64,000 bases of DNA, taken from NCBI GenBank assembly GCA_963855995.1, contig OY979717.1:10660001-10724000 (forward strand), in the 5' to 3' direction. This stretch comes from Muricea muricata. Its lineage: Eukaryota > Cnidaria > Anthozoa > Malacalcyonacea > Plexauridae. The position numbers and the translations under genes were made by a program. Below, piece after piece: positions 61,830 through 64,000 of this stretch (within the stretch, counting starts at the first letter, position 1; each line of letters begins with the position of its first letter). The notes beneath the pieces were generated by a model, which had not been told where the DNA came from, did no database searches, and saw only the letters and a list, made by a program, of their open reading frames with translations.

Positions 61830-62080
61830 CTGTACTTAGGGGAAACAGGCAGATCTCTGGAAACAAGAAAGGCTGAACACATCAGAAACGTTAAGGAACA
61901 TGATAATGGTTCAAACATCGAAAAACGTGCAACGCGAAAATCATTGACACAGGGAATTTCCGTAGTCGCCTAACACTAGAAAGTCTAGAATCATGGCATA
62001 CAGCTGCCAAACACAGCAATGCTGATAACAACTCAAAACCGCTTCCTCGACAATGTGCAATCTTAATAAAGAAAACATAG
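61830..62080 (+). pseudogene. GIY-YIG endonuclease remnant, B unit 4
   Basis: Same as in B unit 2, including the 3-bp deletion. Confidence 0.7.
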
Positions 62081-62626
62081 TATCACCTTATCGTATTTCA
62101 CAGTGCACATGTATACACGTCATATCTAGCTTCATTTCACACTTTCACAGTTTACTGCAATCATTATAAATATACCCGTTGAAGGCTACAGACTGGTGGC
62201 CGAAAGCTCGTAAACAAATAAATATATTTTAGTCAGAGAACGTCTCACCCTTTTCATTTATGTCTAATTGACACATCTACGATTTTTAGTGGTTTATATT
62301 GTTTAACCATTTCTTAAAGCTCATTCAGTTAAAAACGGGTAAAATAGGGCGAGTGTAATAGCCAACGCGGTCTGGTGGTAAGGCAAAGTGGCGGTAAATA
62401 AACAACGCAGCTGAACGATAATTCCCTTGCTCTGAATTCTTTTCATGTTTTAGAATTAATTATAGGCTAGAGAAAAGCCCGCTTAAAAAATTTAAGTGGC
62501 AAGCGCGTGATAGCAAACATATATAGTCTAGTGGCCAATGCAAAATGTCTCAAGTCAACGAGTTTTTGGTCAAACCTAATTGCCCTTGTCACAAACCCCA
62601 TAGGTTTTTGTCTGGGCTAAGAATTA

Positions 62627-63241
62627 CAGTTGAACCCCTATTAAACGGACACCATTGGGACCTCGCCAAGGTGTCCGCTTAAGAGGGGTGTCCGCCTAAA
62701 AGGGGTCTCGCAAAATCACAACAGGGGGTAATTTTTCTTATGTTATTTATTTACCTATGTTAATAATATATAATAATTATATAAAAGTCTACGAAAATAT
62801 CTACGTTCAGAAACTTTTGTAGTTAAAATCAGCGTTCAAAAAGCCTAGGAACGTTTGCGCTCGAGTCTTTCGCGAAAGCTCATAATACAAAATAAAACAT
62901 AACAAAGCTAAGAATAATCATTTATAAAGGCCACATTTCACTTCAATCGTGAACGGCGAAACGTAGCGTATTCGATATATGGAGTCCATATCATTAACTG
63001 CCCGAGTGTTCACGAAACAATGAAATACGCTACGTTTCGTTACGTTACTCTCCGCTTAAAAGGGGTTGATTTGTTCATTGGGACCTCCAGTGAGGTGTCC
63101 GCTTCCGCTAAATAGGGGTGTCCGCCAAATAAAGGTTTCCTTACTAGTATTTAATTAAAGAAACGTTTGGGACCTGAATTTAGTGTCCGCTTAAAAGGGG
63201 TGTCCGCTTAAAAGGGGTGTCCGCTATTAGGGGTTCAACTG
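62627..63241. mobile_element. 615-bp TA-flanked MITE in B unit 4
   Basis: Same element, same position and length, TA on both sides. Confidence 0.85.
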
Positions 63242-64000
63242 TATTATCAATATACACGCTAGATTAAATCAAAGTTATTCGAAGCCATTCGCGAGCTTTT
63301 GTTCGCATTTCATCGAATAATATTTGCTCATACTCTGTCGAGGAAGATCTTGAAGTTGCTTTTGAGTGTAATTACATTTATATGCACAAATTTATTTCTA
63401 AATAAATCCAATTGAGTCTTTTGCAATATCACAATAACAAAAATGGGTAAGATCACAACTTGAGCATACAGTAGGTTTCTGGTGCTACGAATTTTAAAAT
63501 CTCATATTTTTGTAAGTAGAACATTTGAAAGATAAATGTGTGTTGAAATCAGCCTTCTCTTATTCTCGGAGAAGACCATGTAAATTCTGATCAAACATAC
63601 ATTTCCAAATTTAATGACCCAGCTATATGACGTTCAATATATATCATTGAACTAAACAGATCACTATTTAAATCTAATGTCGAAGAACAATTTTATTGCT
63701 GAGGCACTACAGACACGATAAGTATTAAATAAATGGAAATGTTTTTCGCTGATTGCATAAATGACCACGCAAATTATATTTTGATATGATAAAACTTATA
63801 CAGCACGTTAATAACAGCAGCCTATATATAGATGCATGTGCGCATGGCAATAGTGTCTACCCGGTCGTAATTCAACCACAATCACTGCAACAGCAGAGCA
63901 TGAGGTATATATATACAAATCGGTGATACTATATCTTGATGGTCTGGTTCGAAGATACAGGGTTTTAGCACTTACGGTCTGGGGGCCGCTTCTACCCTCC

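Larger units (their letters stand above)
61190..63425. repeat. B unit 4 (2236 bp)
   Basis: Equal in length to B unit 3, with no difference at the sites compared and lying exactly 17,496 bp further on. It is also preceded by an A unit with a 12-C tract. Confidence 0.9.
20591..64000. repeat. Tandem satellite array of 1.69-kb (A) and 2.24-kb (B) units, at least 43.4 kb, open to the right
   Basis: Unit starts, set at ATATCACAAATAACAAAAAT or a near variant: 20591 A, 22272 B, 24511 A, 26201 A, 27895 B, 30131 A, 31821 A, 33515 A, 35210 A*, 36909 A, 38603 A, 40297 A*, 41996 A, 43694 B, 45930 A, 47621 A*, 49318 A, 51012 A*, 52711 A, 54405 A, 56099 A, 57793 A*, 59492 A, 61190 B, 63426 A (cut). A* is an A body with a B-type head. 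A units are 1681-1699 bp, B units 2236-2239 bp. The first unit is the most diverged, as expected at an array edge. Unit heads come in three variants, one found mainly in units directly after a B. The unit matches no rRNA, snRNA or histone sequence I know. The left edge lies inside a copia fragment. Confidence 0.95.
53903..64000. repeat. Right copy of the long array duplication, cut by the window end
   Basis: See 36407-46504. All markers recur at +17,496. I found no difference where I compared, but I did not check every base. Confidence 0.85.

Noticed and set aside
20591-64000. CRISPR-like array
   Set aside because: The repeats are kilobase-long satellite units in eukaryotic DNA, not short repeats with unique spacers.

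Overview
This is eukaryotic DNA. It has spliced genes with GT-AG introns, is AT-rich, and carries many transposons typical of invertebrates. The mix suggests a marine invertebrate, most likely a cnidarian such as a coral or anemone: a bilobed Schlafen-type AlbA_2 gene, a CR1/L2-like non-LTR fragment, Ty1/copia gag, Penelope-like GIY-YIG remnants and several foldback MITEs. This assignment is inference; no sequence search was run.

Layout. (1) 1-1843, minus strand: a Schlafen-like AlbA_2 gene with a helical, TPR-like C-terminal part. The frame breaks near 600-621 and the gene runs off the left edge. (2) 1844-4286: little except short tandem repeats and a 0.4 kb MITE. (3) 4287-16374, minus strand: the first 12 exons (753 codons, consistent phases) of the largest subunit of RNA polymerase I (POLR1A/RPA1), from the start codon through the NADFDGDE catalytic loop to the WTGKQ block. 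The remaining half was not found. Its introns carry a non-LTR retrotransposon fragment split by a foldback element with a clean 10-bp target duplication, plus several other foldback MITEs. (4) 16429-17404: a 394-bp inverted duplication directly upstream of POLR1A, with a CCAAT box and a CRE-like site in both arms. (5) 17839-19367: a minisatellite built of 8- and 9-bp modules. (6) 19368-20590: a decayed Ty1/copia gag-protease fragment split by a 286-bp element with a 6-bp target duplication.

(7) 20591-64000: a tandem array filling two thirds of the window and continuing past its right edge. It is built from two related units, A (about 1.69 kb, 20 complete copies plus one cut by the window end) and B (about 2.24 kb, 4 copies). 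B shares the head and tail of A. Its middle is replaced by a 182-bp near-perfect zero-spacer palindrome, a Penelope-like GIY-YIG endonuclease remnant and a 615-bp TA-flanked MITE. Five A units are chimeras with a B-type head. A stretch of at least 10.1 kb recurs at an exact offset of 17,496 bp with no difference at the sites I compared. Each A unit also has two degenerate tRNA-like modules with A/B-box-like motifs.

The only convincing host genes are POLR1A and the Schlafen-like gene. The array is the most unusual feature. It looks like a satellite that arose from, or captured, mobile-element pieces and is being homogenised by unequal exchange.
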